Source: JACJVV01 sp047602755
GTDB taxonomy: Archaea > Nanobdellota > Nanobdellia > Woesearchaeales > JACJVV01
Assembly (NCBI GenBank): GCA_047602755.1
Contig: JBLKOM010000004.1
Coordinates: 1 to 64,000, forward strand
Length of the DNA stretch: 64,000 nt
Direction: 5' to 3'
Below, piece by piece: positions 55,801-64,000 of the stretch. A program made the position numbers and the translations under genes. The notes beneath the pieces are model-generated. The model was not told the origin of the DNA. It ran no database searches and saw only the letters and a program-made list of their open reading frames with translations. Within the stretch, counting starts at the first letter, position 1, and each line of letters opens with the position of its first letter.

Positions 55801-58800
55801 AGTATTATGAACTGTCACAGTTGGATCAGCTCTTTGAGCACTAAGGAAATTGTATCTCTCAGCAAAAGTTGGAGCTGTTTGAGTAGTTGGAGTTTGTTCT
55901 ACTCTAGTAAAATATCTTCCAGTTGATTCTGTTGCATAATTTAAACCTGTATCAACTATTTGCATATTACCAGCTGGATTTGCCTCACATATTCCAGCTA
56001 ATGCATTCCATGTTCGCCTTGCAGGTGAATTACATAATTTATCATAATCAACTGCACCTAAGAAATCATCACCGCTACCAATTAAATTACCTTCACCGCT
56101 ATATAATGGAATTATTCTACGCTCTTCTGTAACACCATTTACATCTACTTCTTCAGTACCAAATACAAAATCAGGAGTTGGAATAGTTATACCTGTTTCA
56201 GTTCTATGTAAAGTATCTTTTGCCATAAAGCTTGCAGCTACACAATAACTTTCTTCCATTTCATCAAATAAAAATCCATCTTGCAAGCCACAAACACTAT
56301 CATATTTCCTCATATATTCAACCACACAACAATTAGGATTAGGTGTACGTGGATCAAAACAACTAACTTTTTTAGTATCAAGTCCAGAAACACCTGGCAA
56401 ATTTGATTCTGCAGGTGTACCAACGCCAAAATAAGGATTCTCAAATAAAACAGCGTCACGTCCTTCTTCTTTATATTTCTTCCATATCTGATACTGATAT
56501 TGTATAAACTCAATGCTTAATTCAATTCCTGCACAATCACTTCGTGATGTTAATGACAAACGATCAGTTGCACCATCAGGACCATCTAATTGTATATCTA
56601 CAGATTGTTGCCTTCCTCTATCACGTTGTGCATCTCTTACATATTTCATAAAACTAGGAGCTGAAGGACAAGCAATTCTATCACACAATAACTGCATCTT
56701 CTCTTCCCAATCCCAGAAATCCTTAGTAGCATTTGCACATTTAAGACAAGCTTCTAAACGAGGATTATCATCAATAGATAAGTCAAAAGCTCCTCCCTCT
56801 GATTCACGTTCAGCATAAACAAATTCACACAAACCTTGTTCAGCAACAATTGACTTAAAACCTGTCTGAGTAATTAAGTCTTTAATATTACCACCACCAA
56901 ATTCACAATTCCAACGTTTTTGAAACGCTTTAACATACATTACAACCCATGAACCCATACATGCATAAAGAGTATATTCTTTTATCTTATTTAATGGTTC
57001 AAGAAGATTATCAATTAATTGAATAGTATTATTTAGAAATTTAATAGCAGTACGCAAGAAGCTTTCAGGTATTACATTAGTATCAATTCTTCTATCAATT
57101 GCAATCTCAAAATCAATACATTGTCTTTGTGTTATTTGTCCAGAAGATGTTGCAGTACTTCCAATAAGGTTATCTCTATTAGTTTGATATACAGGATCAG
57201 TGAATCTTATTTCAATTTGAACTGGTAACCTTACACAACCAAATTGACTAATCATACATGATTTATTATTGGTCCAATCACTTCCTCGTCTATTATCAGA
57301 GATTTTTTGTTCTTTTTGTAAAAGTGTTTCAAAATCTTCTACTTCATCTTCTCTAACTGCTCTTTCTAAATCTCTTCGATAACGATTAGTATCTGTCGCA
57401 CTTCTATCCAGAGCTTTAGATTGTATAACAACATAACCTTGTGTATTATTACTTCCTGGGACCATAAACACTCTTGGTGGGTCATTAAACCAACCAACAT
57501 CCCAATCAGCTTGATCTTCTCTTGAAATTCTTCTAAATCGAAAATTAATATTTGGTCTAGGAATTTCTTCATCAACAAAACTTCCTGTACCACCAAGCCA
57601 TTCTAAATCAAAATTAAATGTAACTTGTGCAACACCCGTGAGTAAATGTCTAGGATTTAACATTGAAGGCATAGGGTTACTTAAATTGATTCCCCAATAA
57701 CTACCATAGCTACACATCCTATATTCAATATCATGCCTTTGTACCGTACTGTTTCTACCTACGGCATCAGTAGCCATAATTTCAACACGATTTCTAAATG
57801 CACCATCATCTGCTATCCATGTTGAACGAGTTGTTTCAAAATCAACACCACCAGTTTGATAAGAATAATAATTTTGTCTATTTATTCCTTCAGCTCCTGG
57901 TTGATCTAAAACAGAATATCCTGTAACTCTTCCTGTAATTTGATCTTGTGCTCTAGTAGTTTCAGTTGTTTCTTCAAAATTATATTTTCGTAGTTCAATT
58001 TCAATACTAAAATTACCATTAGAATCGGTTCTACCAATAAATGTTGAATCATTATTTACTGTTACAGCAACAGTTGCAGGTTCATCGACATGTCCTCTTA
58101 CTGTAACTTTATCATCATACGCAGGAGTTAAATCACGTAGATTATGCCATGTAATAGTTGGATCTTTTCTATCATAAATAGTTGTTCCAAATACTTCAAC
58201 TTTATTACCACCAGCATCAACAAACTCTAGCCTTATTCTATTACTACCTTCTTCTAAAGGAATTGATTGTCTAAAATCACCTTGATTAATTCGTATACTA
58301 CGTACAGGAGTATCAGAAGAACAACTATCTTCATATTCTACAGAAGTTGTACAATTTGTACCTGCAGGTGTCCTAACACTAACTGTATTAGAAAATGCTC
58401 CTTCATCACAATTTTTATTAACTGCTGCAACTTGATATGTATAACTTGTTTCAGGCATGGTACAATCAGAAAAGGATGTTGAACGAGATGTCCCAATTGC
58501 TCTTGAATTTCTATATATTCTATAAAACTGTATATCCTCACTTCTATTATTAGCATCCCATCTTAATGAGACTGAATTAGAATTAACACTTTGATTAACT
58601 AAATTCATCACCTGTGATGGAGGAGGAATTCCACCAATATAATCTGTCTCAACATAAATATTTAATGTAACATCTTTTGAAATAGTTCCATTAATAGGTA
58701 ACGAAGCAACTAATGACAATGGAGGTATTTCACTCATCTCAACAATTGGTTTAGTTGCATCGACTTGCACAGTAAATTGTCTTTCTGCTGTATTACCTGA

Positions 58801-59937
58801 AAAATCCATTGCTCTAATTAACACTTGATTTGTACTAACCAAATCAGGAAATCTAACTGAAGTTGAAAATTTACCATCAAGATCAGATTGAACAGCAAAT
58901 TGTGGATTATTAAAATCATTTACAAATACAAAAACTCTTGTAAGAGGAGTTGTTGTTCCATTGATAGGCATAATATTAGCATTCCAATTACTAGGTAATG
59001 ATACACTTAATGTTGGTGGACTATTACTTCCACCTGCCAAAAAAGAAAACTGAGAAGAATTTCGACAATTTTCATACTTATCACAAGATTGTACTATATA
59101 TCGATAAGTATTACCACCTTCTAATCTATTCAAAGTTACTGTATGATTTAATCGATATCCAGATGTACGAGCAGTCATATTTAATGAATGACGGCCATAA
59201 TAAACAGTTGAATCTGCTTCTTTATTAGTAGTCCAATGGATAAGAGTAGACGTATTACTCATCCCTATTGCTTTTATATTAAACAGATCTGGTGGGGTTA
59301 AATCTGGTTCAGGGATAGAAGCAATAATTCCATCTGAAGGTGGACCAATACTTCCAGTAACATCACTTGCAGCAATTGTATAAATATATGTTGCCAAAGG
59401 AGTTATATTCTTTTCATCTTTAAAAGGAGATCTTGTAACATTTGCAATATTCTCACCATTTCTAAAAATCAAATAATTAGCTAAATCTGTAACCTCATTT
59501 CTATCAAGTAAATCCCATTCTATTTCAACATAATCTAAAGTTGCATTTATTAATCGTGCACCTGTTATTTGAGGAGGAGGATTATCACTAGGAACAATAA
59601 AAGAACCAATATATGTTTGACGCAATGGATTCAAAGAATGATTAGACCATGCTATTATTTGATAAGAATAAGATTCTCCTGAAATCAAACCTGTCAAATC
59701 CACTTTATGACGAGTATTAAATTGACTTTGAGACTTTTCATTATTATATCCTGTACGTGAAACATCCCACAAAAAAGAATAATTTGTATTTACAGACGTA
59801 TTCCAAGAAATATCTACATTATTACGATCAATATTTACAACAGGTTGAGAAATAGTAAAAGCTGTAACAATAGGGAACAATATAATTAATTCTATACAAA
59901 ATAAGGCAAATAATTTGTTAATTCCATCCATCGACAT
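52888..59937 (-). CDS. Giant fibronectin-type surface protein, 2349 residues
   Basis: A 2349-residue exported protein. Signal peptide within residues 1-27 (GINKLFALFCIELIILFPIVTA). Residues ~30-525 hold four fibronectin-III-like domains (SYSYQIIAWSN, LATYIYTIAASD, STLIHWTTNKEADSTVYYG, TSYTYQVAAVNK) with Ig-like beta domains between and after. A long middle region (~750-1900) is cysteine-rich with conserved clusters (CIECEAN-like CANATKDFW, CSDGWDCDYGYGNERCDC) and no recognised fold. The C-terminus returns to Ig-like domains, with no anchor. A TATA box stands ~20-27 bases before the ATG. Likely an adhesin or cell-surface fibre. Confidence 0.85.
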   Translation of the reverse strand: MSMDGINKLFALFCIELIILFPIVTAFTISQPVVNIDRNNVDISWNTSVNTNYSFLWDVSRTGYNNEKSQSQFNTRHKVDLTGLISGESYSYQIIAWSNHSLNPLRQTYIGSFIVPSDNPPPQITGARLINATLDYVEIEWDLLDRNEVTDLANYLIFRNGENIANVTRSPFKDEKNITPLATYIYTIAASDVTGSIGPPSDGIIASIPEPDLTPPDLFNIKAIGMSNTSTLIHWTTNKEADSTVYYGRHSLNMTARTSGYRLNHTVTLNRLEGGNTYRYIVQSCDKYENCRNSSQFSFLAGGSNSPPTLSVSLPSNWNANIMPINGTTTPLTRVFVFVNDFNNPQFAVQSDLDGKFSTSVRFPDLVSTNQVLIRAMDFSGNTAERQFTVQVDATKPIVEMSEIPPLSLVASLPINGTISKDVTLNIYVETDYIGGIPPPSQVMNLVNQSVNSNSVSLRWDANNRSEDIQFYRIYRNSRAIGTSRSTSFSDCTMPETSYTYQVAAVNKNCDEGAFSNTVSVRTPAGTNCTTSVEYEDSCSSDTPVRSIRINQGDFRQSIPLEEGSNRIRLEFVDAGGNKVEVFGTTIYDRKDPTITWHNLRDLTPAYDDKVTVRGHVDEPATVAVTVNNDSTFIGRTDSNGNFSIEIELRKYNFEETTETTRAQDQITGRVTGYSVLDQPGAEGINRQNYYSYQTGGVDFETTRSTWIADDGAFRNRVEIMATDAVGRNSTVQRHDIEYRMCSYGSYWGINLSNPMPSMLNPRHLLTGVAQVTFNFDLEWLGGTGSFVDEEIPRPNINFRFRRISREDQADWDVGWFNDPPRVFMVPGSNNTQGYVVIQSKALDRSATDTNRYRRDLERAVREDEVEDFETLLQKEQKISDNRRGSDWTNNKSCMISQFGCVRLPVQIEIRFTDPVYQTNRDNLIGSTATSSGQITQRQCIDFEIAIDRRIDTNVIPESFLRTAIKFLNNTIQLIDNLLEPLNKIKEYTLYACMGSWVVMYVKAFQKRWNCEFGGGNIKDLITQTGFKSIVAEQGLCEFVYAERESEGGAFDLSIDDNPRLEACLKCANATKDFWDWEEKMQLLCDRIACPSAPSFMKYVRDAQRDRGRQQSVDIQLDGPDGATDRLSLTSRSDCAGIELSIEFIQYQYQIWKKYKEEGRDAVLFENPYFGVGTPAESNLPGVSGLDTKKVSCFDPRTPNPNCCVVEYMRKYDSVCGLQDGFLFDEMEESYCVAASFMAKDTLHRTETGITIPTPDFVFGTEEVDVNGVTEERRIIPLYSGEGNLIGSGDDFLGAVDYDKLCNSPARRTWNALAGICEANPAGNMQIVDTGLNYATESTGRYFTRVEQTPTTQTAPTFAERYNFLSAQRADPTVTVHNTIHPRDAGDFDGAHTIYIDSDCPQTLRSHDEHGIFYRVLPKRVQTAAGEDTSFDIAGEFIVHRGIILQNIDLDTSVVGWNSLLFTDGQGDSPVAANKVFRPLSEIPVDVFKVPEGTTIDSDSQLFNSYINPTGFAEFKRDLNHCASSGDQSRMTATDRSALVRDFQAYKQANKDRQIRDLKEELRDDRHNSGRVNGVTFSQIVAGHDGCTDDVLLRDCNISDDTEVLSTEFAKIFQEYEVDDRRAQEIYLKIQAALGLADKEKIVDPSSSFLRSVQCLCLPGITGYLKLWKAIMTAVKACLETILITGDGNPGICRAVLTRYVCDLIYDLIKCVANKYSLGHQRTIGTDSTPGNILGALTSAGRDVQRSIAGRYGSSSLFRAMFAERQLVHALCLWAFTGTFDFDFNAMVEGEFGDIPVDSQGLLSPCQRRFISYNSANGRATWNYYFGVGLVAGADLTYNLRLVCSDGWDCDYGYGNERCDCADRVRTKQVYLRGASSGMKRYDVLEEEADIMDTNSEVRYDKVVLEYTYTNKDRERVTSNISCNIREVGGGAPAFCQFDVGQGIYRCSLDIGHEDYAELTNHDDPKINSPYWRPGDYLSVTAFVNQVLPNTLECSSPESCPSTKWLSIEIYDEHTNTMLRDPLAVGSYRPVLINGQTAYSMPPSPIQLSQDLVTAASTTNFGCAVDPEESWITSCTNHNFNSLSDNFILEVSANIVKIENGEACKIKGTTNDCIFDSNSVSCTCSHQGKNFDITTRPSIDPGTPIDTTSKVIVKAQSSASSAVSDICHGKPENVWRITLRLYDSQENNGVYSISNKIHEGNSGQPQERTFSIRINCAGTSTTDTSVPGTTTPTDTFASFINTVSVGNQDVFSSGSKNSINLLAGTTYDVNVSSLIALAGVTYEIRRPDGTVDDWKVLQRENPGSAQGWITVGNQRWSPTIPGTYNMTVLASPLGAGGNARSEVFNIVIS

Positions 59938-60022
59938 TATATCTATATCCTCTTTTTATATATGTTATGGATATTTTTAGTAAAAAACTAAACAATCCAA
60001 TTATTATTTCTAAATCAAACAA

Positions 60023-62065
60023 TTAATTAATCTTAGGTAATAATTCTGTTGAAGTAATATTATTAATTTGAGCTATAGTCAAAGCAGCATGTTCATCAAG
60101 AGTACTAACTAATGCTTCAATAAAATGGAAAGTAACAGTATTTCCCATTATAAGATTTGCCCTACGAGGCATCCACACATCATAATATCCACCACCAAAA
60201 TCTTCTCCTTCAGCCATATATGTTATTGAAAGATCAAAATCACCGTCTGCAACAGGCAATGATATTGTATTAGGCTGCCCAGGAAATATTATAAAATTAT
60301 CTTCATATAAAATATCATCAATATAACCTATTATATTTATGCTAACAGTTCCTGAAGTTACATCTTGTGCAGGACCATATTCACCATCAGCAGGATTAAG
60401 ACGATGTTTTCGAAGATTAACATTAAATTCTTTTAATCTAATCATCTCAACGTCTATAATATCTTCAATTTCATTTTCAACAACATGAATTCCATGCATG
60501 AAACCTTCTTTTTCTGCCATTATAAAAGGATTTGAACATGCAGTAGTCAAAGGAGTATAAAGCAAAGCATCACCACCAATAGCATTAGTAACACCTAAAG
60601 GACATTTTTTATTGACACATACCATTGATATATTCACATCTGATAATGCAACAGTTGAACCTTTTTCATAAGCACGTATAACTGCATTTCTACCAGGATT
60701 TTCCAAACAAAAAGTATCTAATGCAGGTCCTGTTGGATGAAAATCCATAAATTGCTTAGTACGCATTCCTTCATTATTTCGAATTATAACAGGAAAAGCA
60801 TATCTAAATGTAAAACCTTGACCTGCTAAAGCATCAGGGTCATGAATTGTAACAACAACAGGATAATTTATATCATAAGCAAAATGATAAATATTTATAC
60901 ATAAGAAACTCAAATAACGTTGTAAACCTCTTATATTATTAGACTTTAAAACACCATTATGACTTGGTTTAGCCTGTATATCCATACCATAATCATAAAA
61001 ATAATTAAAATCAACACTAAAATTTTCATATTTTGGGTTAGTATCAAGCATTGGAACACGATAGTTAAAATAATAATAAGCATCAGGAGGTAAAGATTCT
61101 GAAGGGGGAGTTACTCTACCTGCAGCAGCCTCAACTGCAGCAAGAAAATCACCATCAGCATCAAAAACATCTAATAAAGAAGGTTCTTCATAAGCAGCAC
61201 GTAATGCATCAGCATATTCTGAATACAACCTATAAACTGAATCGTTAGCATAAAAAGGATAATAATCAGTACCCTCAACTCTAATTTCTGGTAATGTATG
61301 ATACAGACTATCTTGCAAACTACTTCTTATATCAGAGATATGCCATGTATCACTACCACATTTAAACTCCATACCTGATAATGGAATATCATCATTAATT
61401 GACATTAAACCAATAGTTATATTCTCTAAAAAATAATATGTGTTTTCATAATGTAAAATATATTCTGCAAGATTAAACATATCTTTGAACCTAACATCAT
61501 AAATAGTAAAAAAATTATCAATACGAATTTGAATAGTATTATCAAGTGTTGATATCTCCATTGGATAAAAAATATTAACAGATACATCACGTTCATTAAT
61601 ATTAACTTCAGTTCTAACATCACTTCTTATTCTTCGAACATGAAAACCTTGACGAGAAAAATCCGCCTGATTTATGCAATCCAGAAATTGTTCACCAACA
61701 TAATCTGATAATTGCTGCTCCATAAACTCAAATCTAGGTATATAATTCATATTATCATAATACCAATACGGAAGCATTTCTGCACCTCTACCAAAACTTA
61801 ACCTTCGACCAGGATTAACCATAATATCCACTGGAATTTCTATATACCCCCCTTGCCTTCCTAAAAAAAATAAAGCATCAAGAGCGGCGTTAGTAGCACA
61901 AAAATCTAAAAAAGCTTTAGCTGGTTGTAAAGCTGGAGGAACAACAATAACATCATCCACTCTCAAAGATGATGAACGCATAAAAAGAGTAACAACTAAT
62001 ATCAAAAGAAGAACTATACCTACCATTAAGAAAATCGAAATCTGTCCCCTCTTTTTTTTAAACAT
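60023..62065 (-). CDS. Large surface protein with class III (pilin-like) signal
   Basis: A 680-residue protein that starts MFKKKRGQISIFLMVGIVLLLILV. The KKRGQ followed by a hydrophobic run is the pattern of archaeal class III signal peptides cut by FlaK/PibD-type peptidases, with Ile-Ser-Ile-Phe replacing the usual Glu at +5. The rest is a mixed alpha/beta extracellular chain with Cys and Tyr/Asp-rich stretches (CGSDTWHISDI, DYYPFYANDSVYRLYSEY). A TATA box (TTTATAAATG, 62091-62100) is ~26 bases before the ATG. Just downstream lies the giant fibronectin-type gene. Possible assembly or anchoring partner (inference). Confidence 0.75.
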   Translation of the reverse strand: MFKKKRGQISIFLMVGIVLLLILVVTLFMRSSSLRVDDVIVVPPALQPAKAFLDFCATNAALDALFFLGRQGGYIEIPVDIMVNPGRRLSFGRGAEMLPYWYYDNMNYIPRFEFMEQQLSDYVGEQFLDCINQADFSRQGFHVRRIRSDVRTEVNINERDVSVNIFYPMEISTLDNTIQIRIDNFFTIYDVRFKDMFNLAEYILHYENTYYFLENITIGLMSINDDIPLSGMEFKCGSDTWHISDIRSSLQDSLYHTLPEIRVEGTDYYPFYANDSVYRLYSEYADALRAAYEEPSLLDVFDADGDFLAAVEAAAGRVTPPSESLPPDAYYYFNYRVPMLDTNPKYENFSVDFNYFYDYGMDIQAKPSHNGVLKSNNIRGLQRYLSFLCINIYHFAYDINYPVVVTIHDPDALAGQGFTFRYAFPVIIRNNEGMRTKQFMDFHPTGPALDTFCLENPGRNAVIRAYEKGSTVALSDVNISMVCVNKKCPLGVTNAIGGDALLYTPLTTACSNPFIMAEKEGFMHGIHVVENEIEDIIDVEMIRLKEFNVNLRKHRLNPADGEYGPAQDVTSGTVSINIIGYIDDILYEDNFIIFPGQPNTISLPVADGDFDLSITYMAEGEDFGGGYYDVWMPRRANLIMGNTVTFHFIEALVSTLDEHAALTIAQINNITSTELLPKIN

Positions 62066-62173
62066 TATATCAAGAAATCAGATTTTCACATTTATAAATG
62101 TTTTTAATCATTATCATAGAAAAATGATAACCAAACAAATATCAAAATAAGACAAAAATCCCAATAATCAAAT

Positions 62174-62662
62174 TTAATCTTTAGAAATAATTTCATCAAC
62201 ATCTTCATCAGGTGTTGATAATCTTAATGGTTTTCTACTTTCCTCACGTAATTCAATCTGATCAACAAGAATATCAAACAATTGAGGTTCAATTTTAAGT
62301 ATATCTTTATCTGTTAATATACCAACAAATTTACCTTCGTTAACAACAGGCATTCTTCTAACATTAAGATCTCTCATTTTCATAATTGCTTCAAAAATAT
62401 CATTATTTGCTTCAATAGTCCGAACATTTTTTGACATAACTTCCTTAACCTTAATCTTAGTATAATCTTTATTATCAGCTAATATCTTATGAACCATGTC
62501 TTGTTCAGTACATATTCCTAAAACATTATCTCCATCTACAACTAAAACTCCACCCACATCATGTTCTTTCATAGTAATAGCACAAACTGCAATAGAATCA
62601 TCAGGATTAACACTAACTGGCTCATGTGTCATTGCTTCAAAAACTCTTATTCCTGTTTTCAT
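62174..62662 (-). CDS. Tandem CBS-domain protein
   Basis: A 162-residue protein made of a CBS pair: EAMTHEPVSVNPDDSIAVCAITMKEHDVGGVLVVDGDNVLGICTEQD and KVKEVMSKNVRTIEANNDIFEAIMKMRDLNVRRMPVVNEGKFVGILTDKDIL, the standard spacing, with a ~40-residue C-terminal tail. CBS pairs bind adenosine nucleotides and regulate partner proteins. No partner domain in the chain. Confidence 0.9.
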   Translation of the reverse strand: MKTGIRVFEAMTHEPVSVNPDDSIAVCAITMKEHDVGGVLVVDGDNVLGICTEQDMVHKILADNKDYTKIKVKEVMSKNVRTIEANNDIFEAIMKMRDLNVRRMPVVNEGKFVGILTDKDILKIEPQLFDILVDQIELREESRKPLRLSTPDEDVDEIISKD

Positions 62663-62760
62663 AAAAACAAAAGAATATTATTAATTTAAAAATATTTCTT
62701 AAAGATAGAATATATAAATTAAATATGAAAGAAAAAATGTAAAAAGAACAATTTCTATAT

Positions 62761-63303
62761 TTATACTGTAATTATTTTAATATCTAATTTTCTAAGAAAA
62801 TTAGTGATATAAATTTTATAATTTCCAATATCCTGCATTTTTTCATCAATCTCAGTAACATATTTTTTAATATTCTTTTTTTGATTTTTTACAAAACAAG
62901 ATAAAGATTTATCCCTAGATCTATAAGAGCAATTATCAAGAAAAGATTGAAAACTAGATTGAAAATAAGAGAATTGCTCATCATAAATTTCAACTCTACT
63001 CAAAAAAATATCAAAGTTAAGAACTAAAGAATCATCAGTTTCAGTTTTAGAAGATTCTGATAACCAAGTTGAAAATTCTCTGACAAAAATAGAATATGAA
63101 GAACGTATAGCTAAATACTGCTCGATTAATGATTGAGTATCTAAAATACGTGACAACCCATTAGAATAAGCTAAATTTAAATCAGGAATATAAGCATCTA
63201 AAGAATCAGGACTGAGTAATAATAAACCATCTTGATGATTTCTAACTTCACTTGAATTAGCAAAAAAAGATATTAATTCTTCTAAATCATTCTCAAATAC
63301 CAT
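62761..63303 (-). CDS. Helical protein of unknown function
   Basis: A 180-residue protein, largely helical with several serine/tyrosine-rich stretches (LSRVEIYDEQFSYFQSSFQSFL) and a basic C-terminal part (KKNIKKYVTEIDEKMQ). Three cysteines at most. The frame can start at TTG 63306, but ATG 63303 is used. No family recognised. Confidence 0.45.
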   Translation of the reverse strand: MVFENDLEELISFFANSSEVRNHQDGLLLLSPDSLDAYIPDLNLAYSNGLSRILDTQSLIEQYLAIRSSYSIFVREFSTWLSESSKTETDDSLVLNFDIFLSRVEIYDEQFSYFQSSFQSFLDNCSYRSRDKSLSCFVKNQKKNIKKYVTEIDEKMQDIGNYKIYITNFLRKLDIKIITV

Positions 63304-63378
63304 CAAGATGAAGTTATTTAGTCTATTTTAAATGTATCGAAAATTAATTAAAAAAGAATAGGACAATAAACAACAAAA

Positions 63379-64000
63379 TTAGATTATAATACCCTCAGAA
63401 GTTGATGCCTTTAAAGAATCACCAATCCCTCTTCCAATACTATAAGCACGTCCTTGCTGAGATGCTGAAAATAAATCAAATAAGCTTGTTCTTTTTCTAT
63501 ATTCAACAACGTTTACATTAAAACCAAGCTGTTCTTCAAGATAAATAATTGCTTCTTTCTTTCCACCTAGATCATCAATTAATCCTAAATCTAATCCTTG
63601 TAAACCTGTAACAAACATTCCATTTGCAAGTTCTTCAACTTCCTCAAATGACATATTACGATTTTCTGCGATCTCAGCTATAAATATGTGATGAATCTGA
63701 TTTAATTGTTCTTGAAATAATTCACGCTCAGTTCTTGTAGGTTCTCTAAATGGTGAACCAAAGTCTTTGTAATCACCTGCAACAAACCTTTGATAGCTAA
63801 CATTATAATTCTCAAGTAAACCTGAAAATTCAAGATAAGACGCAATAACACCAATACTTCCAACTAATGATAATCTATTAGCGATTACATGATCAGTACT
63901 TGAAGCTATCCAATATGCTGCACTTGTTCCAATATTTCTTACATAAGCGACTGTAGGTTTACCTAAAGATTTAATTGCAAGACTTATCTCATCAGCAGCA
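63379..64000 (-). CDS. sppA: Signal peptide peptidase SppA (S49), partial
   Basis: The C-terminal 206 residues of an SppA-type serine protease; the 5' end lies beyond the right edge. Reading inward from the edge: ADEISLAIKSLGKPTVAYVRNIGTSAAYWIAS, where the Ser in GTSAAYW is the nucleophile position, then SLVGSIGVIAS, AGDYKDFGSPFREPT with the general-base Lys in YKD, and the C-terminal GLIDDLGGKKEAIIYLEEQLG. SppA clears signal peptides from membranes. The internal ATG at 63654 is not the start. Confidence 0.9.
   Translation of the reverse strand, partial: AADEISLAIKSLGKPTVAYVRNIGTSAAYWIASSTDHVIANRLSLVGSIGVIASYLEFSGLLENYNVSYQRFVAGDYKDFGSPFREPTRTERELFQEQLNQIHHIFIAEIAENRNMSFEEVEELANGMFVTGLQGLDLGLIDDLGGKKEAIIYLEEQLGFNVNVVEYRKRTSLFDLFSASQQGRAYSIGRGIGDSLKASTSEGIII

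Noticed and set aside
53194..59228. Plus- and minus-strand reading frames of 60-100 residues inside the giant gene
   Set aside because: Off-frame translations of the 2349-residue frame, with low-complexity or Ser/Arg/Cys compositions and no start context.
1..64000. CRISPR arrays, insertion sequences, prophage or integrase genes
   Set aside because: No spaced direct-repeat array, terminal inverted repeats with a transposase, or phage structural gene was found by reading.

Overview
The window reads as a piece of an AT-rich archaeal chromosome, most likely from a DPANN lineage of the Woesearchaeota/Pacearchaeota type (inference). The archaeal evidence is direct. There is a tRNA-Glu gene with a 31-nt intron at position 37/38 flanked by a bulge-helix-bulge fold. 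TATA boxes lie about 25 bases ahead of apparently leaderless starts, T-tracts look like terminators, and there are archaeal proteins such as a GEK1-type D-aminoacyl-tRNA deacylase, a Hel308 helicase, a TrmB regulator and a RibL-like nucleotidyltransferase. Very large cysteine-rich or fibronectin-type secreted proteins and a protein beginning with a KRGQISIF-like class III signal suggest DPANN. I see no insertion sequence, CRISPR array or prophage.

Layout. 1-3309: 5' part of a giant cysteine-rich secreted protein running off the left edge. 3482-7924: redox protein, HD hydrolase, and two paralogous membrane proteins enclosing a TrmB-type regulator and an unknown protein. 7956-17677: a complete diaminopimelate-aminotransferase lysine pathway (lysC, asd, dapA, dapB, dapL, dapF, lysA) with a small tautomerase gene, an Lrp/AsnC regulator and an ACT-domain protein. 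17824-24580: a secreted protein, a PRPP-synthetase homologue with an unusual PRPP loop, a cysteine-cluster protein, an ATP-grasp enzyme, the D-aminoacyl-tRNA deacylase and unknown proteins. 24709-29789: SUF iron-sulfur operon sufB-D-T-S-U-C.

29988-38708: pterin dehydratase, the intron-containing tRNA-Glu, a surface protein with a tiny membrane partner, a cation/proton antiporter, MazG plus a short DegT-like PLP protein, a lipoprotein, small ORFs, and an overlapping winged-helix/multi-pass membrane pair. 38869-44534: a Hel308 helicase lacking its first RecA domain, then a three-gene operon of two half-size RND permeases and a COG1361-type exported protein. 44637-52819: small membrane proteins, DUF4186, Nudix hydrolase, alpha-glucan phosphorylase, nitroreductase, an MscS-helix membrane protein, a RibL-like protein and a U32 peptidase-family protein. 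52888-62065: a 2349-residue fibronectin-type surface protein and a 680-residue pilin-signal surface protein, followed by a CBS protein and a partial SppA protease at the right edge.

The most notable points are the split-looking Hel308, the giant surface-protein pair, the lysine regulon with a palindrome shared by the lrp and lysC promoters, the permease pair with its exported partner, and the membrane-protein paralogues around the TrmB regulator. All calls come from reading the sequence; no database search was run.
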